A DNA stretch of 64,000 nt from a bacterium (GTDB lineage: Bacteria > Bacteroidota > Ignavibacteria > SZUA-365). The stretch's first letter is position 1; each line of letters begins with the position of its first letter. The stretch spans positions 124,001 through 188,000 of the forward strand of contig JAHLLD010000005.1 in assembly GCA_020444325.1 (NCBI GenBank). The letters are read 5' to 3'. Positions 1 to 7,861 of this stretch are shown one piece after another. Made by a program: the position numbers and the translations under genes. The notes beneath the pieces are model-generated. The model worked only from the letters and a program-made list of their open reading frames with translations. It was not told where the DNA came from and did not search any database.

Positions 1-319
1 GCGTAAAGGCGATCAGCGACATGATTTCGAACGGTGTCGTCACCATGCAGCGTCCATATTCCGCCGTATGCATGCCGATATAGAGGAAATGCGTGGTCAC
101 GGTGCCCAGCAGCAGCCGCGTCTTCCATTTCCCGGAAATCGCATCGCAGCGCTGGAAATCCATCGCATACATGAAGCTCGTCAGCACATATCCAACGGGC
201 AGCAGCACTTCGGCTATACTATTTAAAAGATGTATCACGTACGCTTCCGTAATTCGGATACTGTAAATCAGAATAAAGTACGGAAAAATAGCAAAATAAT
301 GCAGTGCAATCCTCCGCAC
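1..319 (-). CDS. Cytochrome c assembly (CcsA/HemX-like) membrane protein, 3' part outside window
   Basis: The reverse strand is open from position 319 to the left edge and translates to hydrophobic segments ending in TTPFEIMSLIAFT. That phrase resembles the conserved region of CcsA/HemX-type cytochrome c biogenesis membrane proteins. The protein is therefore read as the N-terminal ~106 residues of an integral membrane haem/cytochrome c maturation factor. The chosen start is a GTG at 319-317 (reading MRRIALHYFAIFPYF); other GTG codons further in are possible and no good Shine-Dalgarno sequence is visible. A palindromic repeat element begins two bases upstream. The gene diverges from the AraC-type regulator at 552. 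The reading frame is convincing, but the family call rests on a short stretch. Confidence 0.5.
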   Translation of the reverse strand, partial: MRRIALHYFAIFPYFILIYSIRITEAYVIHLLNSIAEVLLPVGYVLTSFMYAMDFQRCDAISGKWKTRLLLGTVTTHFLYIGMHTAEYGRCMVTTPFEIMSLIAFT

Positions 320-321
320 CT

Positions 322-495
322 CATCGTCCCCACGCCCCTTCGTCCCCACGCTCTGCGTGGGGACGGGCATTCCCGCCGCTCTGCGGCGATTGCCGGAATA
401 TATGAACGCAGAGCGTTCAGGGTTTGCGTCCCCACGCTGGAGCGTGGGGACGATGCATGGAGCGTGGGGACGATGCATGGAGCGTGGGGACGATG
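322..495. repeat. Degenerate copy of the 118-bp nested-palindrome element
   Basis: The stretch begins CATCGTCCCCACG and carries the hairpins of the 118-bp family seen at 30189, 35004, 40453 and 41292. One has arms GTCCCCACGC/GCGTGGGGAC (341-365), one is a CGCCGC/GCGGCG-type hairpin (about 372-389), and one contains AACGCAGAGCGTT. This copy is longer because its right end, a 20-bp unit ending GTGGGGACGATG, is repeated three times in tandem between about 436 and 495. It lies between the divergent genes at 319 and 552 and may contribute to their 5' regions. Confidence 0.8.
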
Positions 496-502
496 CACAA
501 TC

Positions 503-551
503 TGTGATCTGCATTCTGTCATCTGCGATCTGTAATCTGTAATTTGCGATC
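503..551. repeat. Seven tandem heptanucleotide units ending at the AraC start codon
   Basis: Seven exact 7-base steps are visible: TGTGATC, TGCATTC, TGTCATC, TGCGATC, TGTAATC, TGTAATT and TGCGATC. The ATG of the next gene follows directly at 552. A related CACAATC precedes them at 496-502. No Shine-Dalgarno sequence lies between the array and the ATG, so the repeats occupy the whole translation-initiation region. A change in copy number would alter the leader of the regulator gene. Confidence 0.85.
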
Positions 552-1730
552 ATGGAACAGATCAACAACGTGGCATTAATCCTGGGCATCGCGCAGAGCG
601 CGTTCCTGGCGCTGCTGCTGAGGCGGCGGCACTGGAAGCTGTATGCGAACCGGGTGCTGGCGGCGCTGATGGCGCTGTATGGATTGATACTGCTGAATCT
701 GCTGCTGCAGGACGTCGGCGCGTTCGAGGCGCATCCGAAGCTGTGGCTGCTGCTGAGCGGATTACCGCTGGCCACGGGTCCGCTGCACTACCTGTACGCC
801 CGGCACCTGATCCATCCCGAGCGGCGGCTGCGTCCTGCGGACGTCATCCATCTCATTCCCTTCTTCCTCTACAAATTCTCCGAAGTCCCTCTGCTGTTCG
901 CGACGGATGCGGCCATGGGACGGCTGCTGGCGGACGTGGCGGCGAGCGGACTCCCCACGCGCTTCCTCTATTTCAACTGGATCATCATCGTGCAGGGGGT
1001 GGGATATCTGAGCGGGACACTGCTCATGCTGCAGCGGCATGCGCACGGACTCGAAGATGTGGTTTCCTCCGCCGATCAGCTGCGCCTGACCTGGCTGCGC
1101 AATATCACGCTGCTCGCCCTGCTCGCCTGGCTGCTGTTCATGACAGAGTACATTTTCTATCTCAACGACATCCTCCTCGCCGAGCGCTTCGGTATTTCCG
1201 GTATTCTCGGCGGCGTGATGGTGTATGCGATGGGGTATATGGGACTCTCACGCTCCGAAGTGCTCGAGGCCCCGGCAATGTCCGCTTCAATGGAAGCCCT
1301 CTCGCATTACCGGGAAGCGGGTCCCACCGTCGTCGTTCCCCCGGCGTATGCGCGATCGGGACTCGCCGAAGAGCGCGCCATCGCCGCGGAAGGCGTGCTG
1401 CATGCGCTGCTGGAAGAGGAGCACGTGTATCGCGACAGTGGACTCACACTTCCTGCACTCGCCCAGCGCATGGAAATCTCTCCGCACAACCTCTCGGAAG
1501 TCATCAACACCCGCTTTGGACAGAATTTCTCGGATCTCATCAACAGCTATCGCGTGCGCGAGGTCAGCGAACGCCTCGCCGACCCGGAATCGCAGCAATT
1601 CACCATCCTCGCCATCGCTTTCGACGCCGGTTTCAATTCTAAAACCTCCTTCAACACCATTTTCAAGCGCCATACCGGCATGACGCCCTCCACCTGGCGT
1701 GAAACCCGTCTCAAATATGGCAGTGACTAG
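552..1730 (+). CDS. AraC-family transcriptional regulator with N-terminal membrane domain
   Basis: The protein has 392 residues. The first ~230 are strongly hydrophobic, with about seven predicted membrane segments. The last ~100 form an AraC/XylS helix-turn-helix domain, with recognisable phrases such as SDLINSYRVREVSERL and AIAFDAGFNSKTSFNTIFKR. This is the architecture of Bacteroidota membrane-bound AraC regulators, which probably sense an envelope signal and bind DNA from the membrane. The start codon directly follows a heptanucleotide repeat array. Its stop codon lies inside the first unit of a 20-bp operator-like array that precedes the outer-membrane protein gene at 1883, so autoregulation or control of that gene is plausible. 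The family call is secure; the ligand is unknown. Confidence 0.9.
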   Translation: MEQINNVALILGIAQSAFLALLLRRRHWKLYANRVLAALMALYGLILLNLLLQDVGAFEAHPKLWLLLSGLPLATGPLHYLYARHLIHPERRLRPADVIHLIPFFLYKFSEVPLLFATDAAMGRLLADVAASGLPTRFLYFNWIIIVQGVGYLSGTLLMLQRHAHGLEDVVSSADQLRLTWLRNITLLALLAWLLFMTEYIFYLNDILLAERFGISGILGGVMVYAMGYMGLSRSEVLEAPAMSASMEALSHYREAGPTVVVPPAYARSGLAEERAIAAEGVLHALLEEEHVYRDSGLTLPALAQRMEISPHNLSEVINTRFGQNFSDLINSYRVREVSERLADPESQQFTILAIAFDAGFNSKTSFNTIFKRHTGMTPSTWRETRLKYGSD

Positions 1731-1783
1731 CCAGTTCTATAAATGACTCGCCAGTCATTATTCTGACCAAGCGGTCATTCGCC
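1724..1783. promoter_or_regulatory. Three 20-bp direct repeats, each an imperfect palindrome (operator-like)
   Basis: The motif TGAC recurs at 1724, 1744 and 1764 with an exact 20-bp period. The cores are TGACTAGCCAGTT, TGACTCGCCAGTCAT and TGACCAAGCGGTCAT. The second contains ATGACT/AGTCAT arms and the third TGACC/GGTCA arms. The first unit overlaps the AraC stop codon (TAG at 1728-1730). The array sits 100-160 bp before the ATG at 1883. The shape suits a dimeric repressor or activator binding phased sites two helical turns apart; the cognate protein is not known. Confidence 0.6.
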
Positions 1784-1882
1784 GAAAATTCACTCAAAAC
1801 GCCCCCGAAATCTTGTATCCAGCCGATTTTCTTGCGATGTTTGGCGGAACGCATCCTTCCACGCATCCGGGGGACGAAGCTC

Positions 1883-2650
1883 ATGCGCCATATTTCCATC
1901 CTTCTACTTTTCCATCTTTCCATTTTCCTGCTCACGCCCCAGCTCCAGGCCCAGCGGGTGAAGAAGGATACCGTGCCGAGGGATCCGGCCGGGACGTCGA
2001 TGTTCGTGATGCCGACGGGAAGGACGCTGCCCGGGGGAACGGGGTCGATCGGACTCGCGGCGCCGTACATCCCGTACGCCGCGTACAGTGTTGCCGACAA
2101 CTGGCAGATCAGTGCGGGCGGGGTGTATGTGTTCACCACCGTCGAGGATGTGGGTGAGGAATACTACTCCTACCTGTTCCTCAAGCACACGCTTTTCGAC
2201 GACCGCGGCACCAGCATGGCTGTGGGCGGCGCGGTGATGTTCTGGGGAAGGGAGTCCGTCGATGGACCCTATCCCGGGTGGAAGCAGGTCGCCATTCCCG
2301 GCGGCTTCGCGGTGATGACATTCGGGACCGAGTCGAGCGCGCTGACGCTGGGACTCGGCTTCGCCAATATCGAAGGTGGCTTCGGGATCGGACTGCAGGA
2401 GGGACTGTTCTCGGGAATCGGACTCGGCTATGAAACGCGCATCGCGCCCGAGTGGAAACTCATGACAGAGCATTTCCTGAACGTCTTCGGCTCAGGCACC
2501 CTTCACACCTTCGGCGTGCGCTACATGGTCGGACGCGCAGCCTTCGACATGGGACTCATCGTCGTCCCCAATGGCGACGTCCAAATTCCCACCGGCACGA
2601 AGATTCCCCGTGCGCTGCCCATGGTGAGCGTGTCGATTCACATCGGGTAA
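1883..2650 (+). CDS. Predicted secreted/outer-membrane protein of unknown function
   Basis: The protein has 255 residues. The in-frame ATG at 1883 was chosen over an upstream start because it begins directly with a signal peptide (MRHISILLLFHLSIFLLT, cleavage near QLQAQ). The mature part has alternating hydrophobic and polar residues and many glycines, as in a small beta-barrel (for example the repeated pattern around GLGFANIEGGFGIG). No enzymatic motif is seen. It lies downstream of the membrane AraC regulator and the three-unit operator array, so it may be that regulator's target. Confidence 0.7.
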   Translation: MRHISILLLFHLSIFLLTPQLQAQRVKKDTVPRDPAGTSMFVMPTGRTLPGGTGSIGLAAPYIPYAAYSVADNWQISAGGVYVFTTVEDVGEEYYSYLFLKHTLFDDRGTSMAVGGAVMFWGRESVDGPYPGWKQVAIPGGFAVMTFGTESSALTLGLGFANIEGGFGIGLQEGLFSGIGLGYETRIAPEWKLMTEHFLNVFGSGTLHTFGVRYMVGRAAFDMGLIVVPNGDVQIPTGTKIPRALPMVSVSIHIG

Positions 2651-3096
2651 ACTTCGAGACCTCGTGCAAGTCTGATAGCAGGTAGTTTCGTCCCGCACGG
2701 CGGGACGAGGTGTTTCGCCTGCGGCGAGTTCTTTCGCCTGCGGCGAGGAGTTTCGCCTGCGGCGAGGAGTTTCGCCTGCGGCGAGGAGTTTCGCCTGCGG
2801 CGAGGAGTTTCGCCTGCGGCAAGGAGTTTCGCCTGCGGCAAGGTGTTTCGCCTGCGGCGAGTTCTTTCCTCCCCCGCCAAGCGGGGAGGAGGTATTTCTT
2901 CAAAAACTGCTCCGCGTCAGCGGAGCAAATGCCTGAGCGGAGCGAAAAGAACGCCGCGACAGCGGCAATACCCTTTTAACGAGTTCAATCCCAGAGGATA
3001 GTACTCCCACAGCGGGTTCCAACTGCTGGGATGGGGCTATGCGCGCGCGTATTAAGGCTATGTTGCGGACCTGTTTTTCATCAGGAAAGGAAATCC
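2651..3096. repeat. Gene-free region filled with short-hairpin repeats, including a ~19-bp tandem array
   Basis: A hairpin with nine-base arms (TCGTCCCGC and its complement) lies at 2688-2708. From about 2710 to 2865 a 19-20 bp unit containing TCGCCTGCGGCGA is repeated about nine times; each unit is itself a small stem (TCGCC/GGCGA) with a three-base loop. Further inverted repeats follow: a GCGGGG-type stem near 2875-2890, GCTCCGC/GCGGAGC near 2910-2930, and GCCGC/GCGGC near 2953-2966. ORFs read through this region are repeats of one peptide and were not accepted. A ribosome-binding site for the next gene (AGGAAAGG) ends the region at about 3090. Confidence 0.8.
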
Positions 3097-5391
3097 ATGC
3101 GTCCGCTGTTCACCGCACTTCTGTTTTTCACCCTCATCATCTCATCCGTCCATGCACAGGAAAGTGCGCACGGCAGCATCCATGGAAGCGTGGTAGATAC
3201 GCGAAGCGGACAGCCGCTGGCGGGAGCGAATGTGTATCTGCCGGATGCGCAGCGCGGTGCGGCGTCTGATGCGGACGGGAAGTTCAGAATCGAGGATATT
3301 CCGGCGGGAAGTTACCGCGTGCGTGTGAGTGCCATCGGTTATGAGACACTGATGCAGACGGACGTTATCGTGCGTCCCTCGCGCGGCACCGAACTCGTGC
3401 TGCGCCTTCGCGAGGCGGTGTTCGAAACGGGCGAGGTGGAAATCACGGCGGACTATTTCCGGCAGTCGGAGGAATCGTCCGTCAGCGCTGCGCAGTTTTC
3501 GGGGGAGGAAATCCGCCGCGCGCCCGGATCGGCAGGGGACGTCAGCCGCATCATGATGGTGCTGCCCTCGGTGGCCAAGGTGAACGATCAATCGAACAGT
3601 CTGATCGTGAGGGGAGGGAGTCCGCTCGAAAACGCCTTCTTCGTCGACGGCATTGAAGTACCCAACATCAATCACTTCCCGGCGCAGGGCGCGAGCGGGG
3701 GTCCGCTGGGCATGCTGCCGGTGGACATGATTCGCGAGGTGAACTTCATCGCCGGTGGCTTCCCCGTGCGATGGGGCGACCGGCTGTCGTCGGTAATGGA
3801 CATCAGTTTCCGCGAGGGCAGCAGGGATGCACTGGAAGCGCAGGCGGATCTGAACTTTGTCGGATTTGGCGGGCTCGTGGAGGGACCGCTGGGCGCCGAC
3901 GGTTCCTGGTTGCTCTCAGTCCGTCGCAGCTATCTCGACCTCATCGTATCCGCCATAGATATCGGCACCAGCGTCGCTCCGTGGTATGGCGATGCGTCCT
4001 TCAAGCTCGCGTATGACATTTCCCCGAAGCATCGCGTAAGTCTGCTCGCGCTGTGGAGCGATGATCACAACGACCCCGACGCCGAGACCGCGGCGGAAAA
4101 CGACATGCAGTATTTCGGGCGGCAGGACATTTACAACGCGACGTCCGGCATCACCTGGCGCGCGCTGTGGGGAAAGGACACGTGGAGTGAGAGCAGTGTG
4201 TCGTGGACCGGCATGCGTTTTCGCGAGCATTTCCTGAAGACCGGATCCGAGGCGCTGCTGCTGGACAACAGGTCGGACGAACACTGGATCTCCCTCCGCA
4301 CACGCACGCAGCATCGTTTCTCGCGAGAATTCAGCATCGAAGCCGGTGCAGACGCTAAGCTGCTGCGCAACAGTTATGACAATACGTACGGAGGAGTGCC
4401 GGATGTGCTGGGGGGAAGTCAGTCCGTCATACGCGCCCGCGGCGACGCCGACGGCAGTCTCTCAGGAATCTACGCGACGCTGCAGTTGACCCCCATCGAA
4501 CGGCTCGACGTTTCGCTCGGACTCCGTGCCCAGCACAATTCCATCAATGAGAGCACGACGCTCGAACCCCGCGCATCCGCAGTGCTGCAGCTGACGCAGC
4601 GGTGGACGCTGAGCGCATCGGGGGGATTGTACACGCAGTCCCTCCCCCTGTTGCTGCTTTCCCAGAATCCTGCGCACCGGAATCTTCCCGATCCTCGTGC
4701 GCTGCACGGCGTACTCGGCACATCCTACCTGCTCACCGCCAGCACGCGCGTTTCGCTGGAGGGATACCTCAAGAAGTACGACCGTTTCCCGGTGGATCCC
4801 GCCGCGCCCGGACTCTTCGTGGTGGATGAGATGTCCTACCGTTACGGCTTCTTTTCCGCGCATGAACATCTCGTGCCTGAGGGAAAAGCCTTCTCGCGCG
4901 GACTCGAGCTCACCGTGCAGAAAAAACTTGCCGAAGATTTCTATGGCATGGCCAGCGCCGGATGGTCCACCGCCCGTTACACCGGACTCGACGGCATCGA
5001 GCGTGATCGCGCCTACGACAACCGTCTGCTCTTCAGCATCGAGGGCGGCTACAAGCCCAGTGCGGAATGGGAATGCAGTCTGCGCTGGATATACGCCGGC
5101 GGCGTTCCTTACACCCCCATCGACCTGGAAGCGTCGATTGCCGCGCGGCAGGAAGTCCTCGACCCCACCCGCATCAACGCCCTGCGCCACCCCGATTACC
5201 ACAGCATGAACATCCGCATTGACCGCCGTTTCAATTTCTCCCGTTCCAGCCTCACCGCCTACATCTCCATCTGGAACCTCTACGACCGCCGCAACATCGC
5301 CGCCCACATCTACGATGACGAAAACAAATCCATCAAGACATTATACCAATGGGGCCTCCTCCCAATCTTTGGTATCGAATGGGAGATATAG
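3097..5391 (+). CDS. TonB-dependent outer-membrane receptor
   Basis: The protein has 764 residues. Order of parts: signal peptide (MRPLFTALLFFTLIISSVHAQ), a carboxypeptidase-regulatory-like domain with GSVVDTRSGQPLAGANVYL at about 30-110, a TonB plug domain (GSAGDVSRIMMVLPSV, SLIVRGGSPLENAFFVDGIEV) to about 260, then a beta-barrel ending in a segment (LPIFGIEWEI) suitable for barrel insertion. This is typical of Bacteroidota receptors importing large or scarce substrates across the outer membrane using TonB energy. The ATG at 3097 was chosen because AGGAAAGG lies just before it and the signal peptide starts there. No SusD partner follows, so it does not look like a classical polysaccharide-utilisation pair. 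The substrate cannot be read from the sequence. Confidence 0.92.
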   Translation: MRPLFTALLFFTLIISSVHAQESAHGSIHGSVVDTRSGQPLAGANVYLPDAQRGAASDADGKFRIEDIPAGSYRVRVSAIGYETLMQTDVIVRPSRGTELVLRLREAVFETGEVEITADYFRQSEESSVSAAQFSGEEIRRAPGSAGDVSRIMMVLPSVAKVNDQSNSLIVRGGSPLENAFFVDGIEVPNINHFPAQGASGGPLGMLPVDMIREVNFIAGGFPVRWGDRLSSVMDISFREGSRDALEAQADLNFVGFGGLVEGPLGADGSWLLSVRRSYLDLIVSAIDIGTSVAPWYGDASFKLAYDISPKHRVSLLALWSDDHNDPDAETAAENDMQYFGRQDIYNATSGITWRALWGKDTWSESSVSWTGMRFREHFLKTGSEALLLDNRSDEHWISLRTRTQHRFSREFSIEAGADAKLLRNSYDNTYGGVPDVLGGSQSVIRARGDADGSLSGIYATLQLTPIERLDVSLGLRAQHNSINESTTLEPRASAVLQLTQRWTLSASGGLYTQSLPLLLLSQNPAHRNLPDPRALHGVLGTSYLLTASTRVSLEGYLKKYDRFPVDPAAPGLFVVDEMSYRYGFFSAHEHLVPEGKAFSRGLELTVQKKLAEDFYGMASAGWSTARYTGLDGIERDRAYDNRLLFSIEGGYKPSAEWECSLRWIYAGGVPYTPIDLEASIAARQEVLDPTRINALRHPDYHSMNIRIDRRFNFSRSSLTAYISIWNLYDRRNIAAHIYDDENKSIKTLYQWGLLPIFGIEWEI

Positions 5392-5432
5392 AAGTACGTA
5401 CACGTTAGCGACGTGCGAGCGAAGCGAGCACC

Positions 5433-5990
5433 TTATTTCCCTTCGTGACTCGGTGTCTTGGTGTCTTTGAGCTCACAAGATAATTTCTCCCAGTCATACC
5501 CGGCCCGTGCAATCATCTCCCTCGCATGCTCCATCGCATCCCCTTCGGGCACGGGCAGCTCCGGATCAGGATACTCCTGCATTTTTGCCAGTAATTCCGG
5601 CTGCTCGGTTTGCGAGCATTGATCCAGGACGTCATACATCGTGCGGTTCGTCTCCTCCAGCAGCTTATGCTTGTCGAGCAGTGCGCGTAGCACCGCCAGC
5701 ACTTCCCCGGTCGGCTCCAGCACCAGCAGCGCGGCAATCGCGCTATGCTCATACTGAATCTGCCGGATGGCGAAGAATCCGCCTTCCGCCTTCTCCTTGA
5801 TCAGCGGAATCACGAACTCCTCCTCGATCACCGCATGTCTGTACTGATAGAGACGAAAAACCTCGTACGCCTCCCTGTCCACCGTCCCATTTGGCGTTGC
5901 CGCCGCCAACAATGCATTGAGCCGTTTGTGATCATCGGTCAGATACGCAGAAGGAAGCATAACGCAGGTACTCTGCATTCGGTGGGACAT
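5433..5990 (-). CDS. Hemerythrin-like HHE-domain protein
   Basis: The protein has 185 residues. Hemerythrin metal-ligand motifs appear in order: DDHKRLNALL near the N-terminus, YRHAVIEEEFVIPLI, QYEHSAIAALL, and LLDKHKLLEE. These place His and Glu ligands for a di-iron centre in a four-helix bundle. Such cytoplasmic proteins bind oxygen or nitric oxide or take part in iron-sulphur repair. The start is uncertain: ATGs at 5990, 5978 and 5960 are all in frame and none has a clear ribosome-binding site. It converges with the TonB receptor gene across a 41-bp gap. Confidence 0.85.
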   Translation of the reverse strand: MSHRMQSTCVMLPSAYLTDDHKRLNALLAAATPNGTVDREAYEVFRLYQYRHAVIEEEFVIPLIKEKAEGGFFAIRQIQYEHSAIAALLVLEPTGEVLAVLRALLDKHKLLEETNRTMYDVLDQCSQTEQPELLAKMQEYPDPELPVPEGDAMEHAREMIARAGYDWEKLSCELKDTKTPSHEGK

Positions 5991-6230
5991 CAGGCGCGAT
6001 AAATTATTGAAAAAATAGAAATTATAAAATGCTGGATACGACGTTCCACCTCCGATGATCCTTCAAGTGCATAAGATCCGGACGCTGCTCAGAAGTAGCA
6101 CTGCAGCAGCAGTGCGTTTCCCTCGGATATCCCCTTGCATTCGCGGAGTCATATCCCAATATTTCTCCTGTCATCATTTTATTGATTTTTTCAGCACGGC
6201 TATCGATCCGTGCTCAGAAAGAAGGCCATC

Positions 6231-6944
6231 ATGAACGGATTTACAGACCTCCGTGCTCTATATATCAACACGTCGCTCAAGAAGAAACCGGAAGACAGTC
6301 ATACGAGGCTGCTTCTCCGTGCCTCCGCCGAAATCATGCGGAAAAACGGGGTTGGTGTCGAATTCATACATTTCGCATCGCACGATGTTGCGCCGGGGGT
6401 GTACCCTGATATGACGGAGTACGGATTGGAGCGGGATGAATGGCCGGCGATCTGGGAGAAGGTGAAGGCGGCCGACATTCTGATTGTCGGAACGCCGATC
6501 TGGCTGGGAGAAGAGAGCTCGCTGTGCCGCCTGCTTATCGAACGGTTGTACGCAATGTCCGCTATGCTCAATGAGAAGGGACAGTCGATTTATTACGGAA
6601 AGGTCGGGGGCTGCGCCATCACTGGAAATGAGGATGGAATCAAACATACAGCGATGACCATCGGGTTCTCCCTCAATCACCTCGGGTACACCCTGCCGCC
6701 GCAGGCGGATTGCGGGTGGATTGGGGAAGCGGGTCCGGGTCCCTCATACGGCGATCCCACCGACGATGGGGGACGCGTCGGCTTCGACAACGACTTCACA
6801 CAGCGAAACACGACCATCATGACCTGGAACTGCATGCATCTGGCACGGATGCTCAGGGAATCTGATGGAATTTCAAACGAAGGAAACAATCGTGAAGCGT
6901 GGAAAGCGGGTGAACGTTTCGGCTTCGAAAACCCGGCAGACTAG
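6231..6944 (+). CDS. Flavodoxin-like NAD(P)H-dependent FMN reductase family protein
   Basis: The protein has 237 residues. It begins with a flavodoxin-type strand (ALYINTSLKKKP), followed by ADILIVGTPIWLGEESS, the usual phosphate/FMN loop region, and YYGKVGGCAITGNEDG, which matches the third FMN-contact segment. The family reduces quinones, nitroaromatics or iron complexes with NAD(P)H in the cytoplasm. The ATG at 6231 follows a purine-rich AGAAAGAAGG and was preferred to the GTG at 6210. A remnant of the SnoaL gene lies just downstream. Confidence 0.85.
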   Translation: MNGFTDLRALYINTSLKKKPEDSHTRLLLRASAEIMRKNGVGVEFIHFASHDVAPGVYPDMTEYGLERDEWPAIWEKVKAADILIVGTPIWLGEESSLCRLLIERLYAMSAMLNEKGQSIYYGKVGGCAITGNEDGIKHTAMTIGFSLNHLGYTLPPQADCGWIGEAGPGPSYGDPTDDGGRVGFDNDFTQRNTTIMTWNCMHLARMLRESDGISNEGNNREAWKAGERFGFENPAD

Positions 6945-6966
6945 ATTATTTCAACCATCCTGATTT

Positions 6967-7043
6967 TCACACAACAGCAGAGTGCCATCATGACCTCAGA
7001 CGCGGAAGCGCACAGGAGCATTGTGATCGCTTTTTGCCACTGA
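6967..7043 (+). pseudogene. Truncated duplicate of the 5' end of the SnoaL-like gene
   Basis: Positions 6967-7037 closely match 7838-7908, the upstream sequence and first codons of the SnoaL-like gene. Both contain TCACACAACAGCAGAGTGCC and the words GACGCGGAAGC, GATCGC and TTTT. Here the frame from ATG 6990 reads MTSDAEAHRSIVIAFCH and then stops at 7041-7043, whereas the intact gene continues. The rest of the 382-bp region 6945-7326 shows no gene that I can support. Confidence 0.7.
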
Positions 7044-7326
7044 AAGCATGGTTCCGGAAAGCTGGGCGGGGGGAACGTTTAGTGACTCGCTTATGTTATA
7101 AGGTAATAAGACGTTAAACCCTGATAAATAGCCGTTCCGGCGCGTCGCCAGATGCGTCCCCCGGCCCCTGCGGCCATTATTGATGAGGAACACTATTTGC
7201 GGTATCCGGGCGATTTCGGGGAACTGCTTGAACACCACGACTTGAACACTACCACGCGGCAATACACGGGAGCTGTTCCGCCTGACACCCATTATTCGGG
7301 TGAAATGTCTGTAAATAGAGGTTCCC

Positions 7327-7704
7327 ATGTCTTACGAAGTTATCGTCGAAGAGTGTGACGGCGTGCTGCGAGTGCAGGTTAGTGGGGATAGAGCGGTTGG
7401 AAGCACTTCAAGGAACGCAGAATCCATGTTTCGCAAAATTTCGATTGCCAGTAAAGAAACGGGTCTTCATCGAATACTCGTGATCTCGAAAATCACGGGA
7501 TCACTCTCTACGATGAGCGTTTTCGAAACAGCGGCATCGCTGGGTGAATACGGAATTGAGTTGGGATGGAGGATCGCGCTCGTGAATCTGGATTATCCAT
7601 CTCGGATGCAACTGGAATTTGGAATGACTGTCGCTGTCAACAGAGGCACCGGCATAAAGATGTTCGACACGGAAAAGGAAGCCATGGAGTGGCTGACCAG
7701 CTGA
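7327..7704 (+). CDS. SpoIIAA/STAS-like small protein
   Basis: The protein has 125 residues, no signal peptide and no membrane segment. The pattern (YEVIVEECDGVLRVQVSG at the start; RILVISKITGSLSTM; GWRIALVNLD; NRGTGIKMFDTEKEAMEWL at the end) is that of SpoIIAA-like proteins, which share the STAS alpha/beta fold and often end in an FxxxxEAxxWL phrase. These proteins are cytoplasmic and their ligands are mostly unknown. ATAGAGG precedes the ATG. It stands alone between the SnoaL remnant and the intact SnoaL gene. Confidence 0.65.
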   Translation: MSYEVIVEECDGVLRVQVSGDRAVGSTSRNAESMFRKISIASKETGLHRILVISKITGSLSTMSVFETAASLGEYGIELGWRIALVNLDYPSRMQLEFGMTVAVNRGTGIKMFDTEKEAMEWLTS

Positions 7705-7861
7705 CACTGCCGAATGGCACTGAAGCTGCATTCCGTCGTTGCGAAGATCACTGCTCGAGTGGCGCCTTGAATTGCATTCCTGTGCGTTCTTGCATTTACA
7801 GGCGCAGGTGAGAATATTGACTTCATACCCCGCATATCTCACACAACAGCAGAGTGCCATC

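Noticed and set aside
268-522. ORFs on both strands inside the palindromic element (for example 230-535 and 268-522)
   Set aside because: They are translations of the palindrome with no start signal. Similar peptides arise in every 118-bp copy on both strands.
2710-2870. Repeats resembling a CRISPR array
   Set aside because: The units follow each other without unique spacers, each is an internal hairpin, and no cas gene is near.
6996-7328. 110-codon reverse-strand ORF in the gap before the STAS-like gene
   Set aside because: No ribosome-binding site or recognisable protein pattern, and it covers the SnoaL remnant on the other strand.
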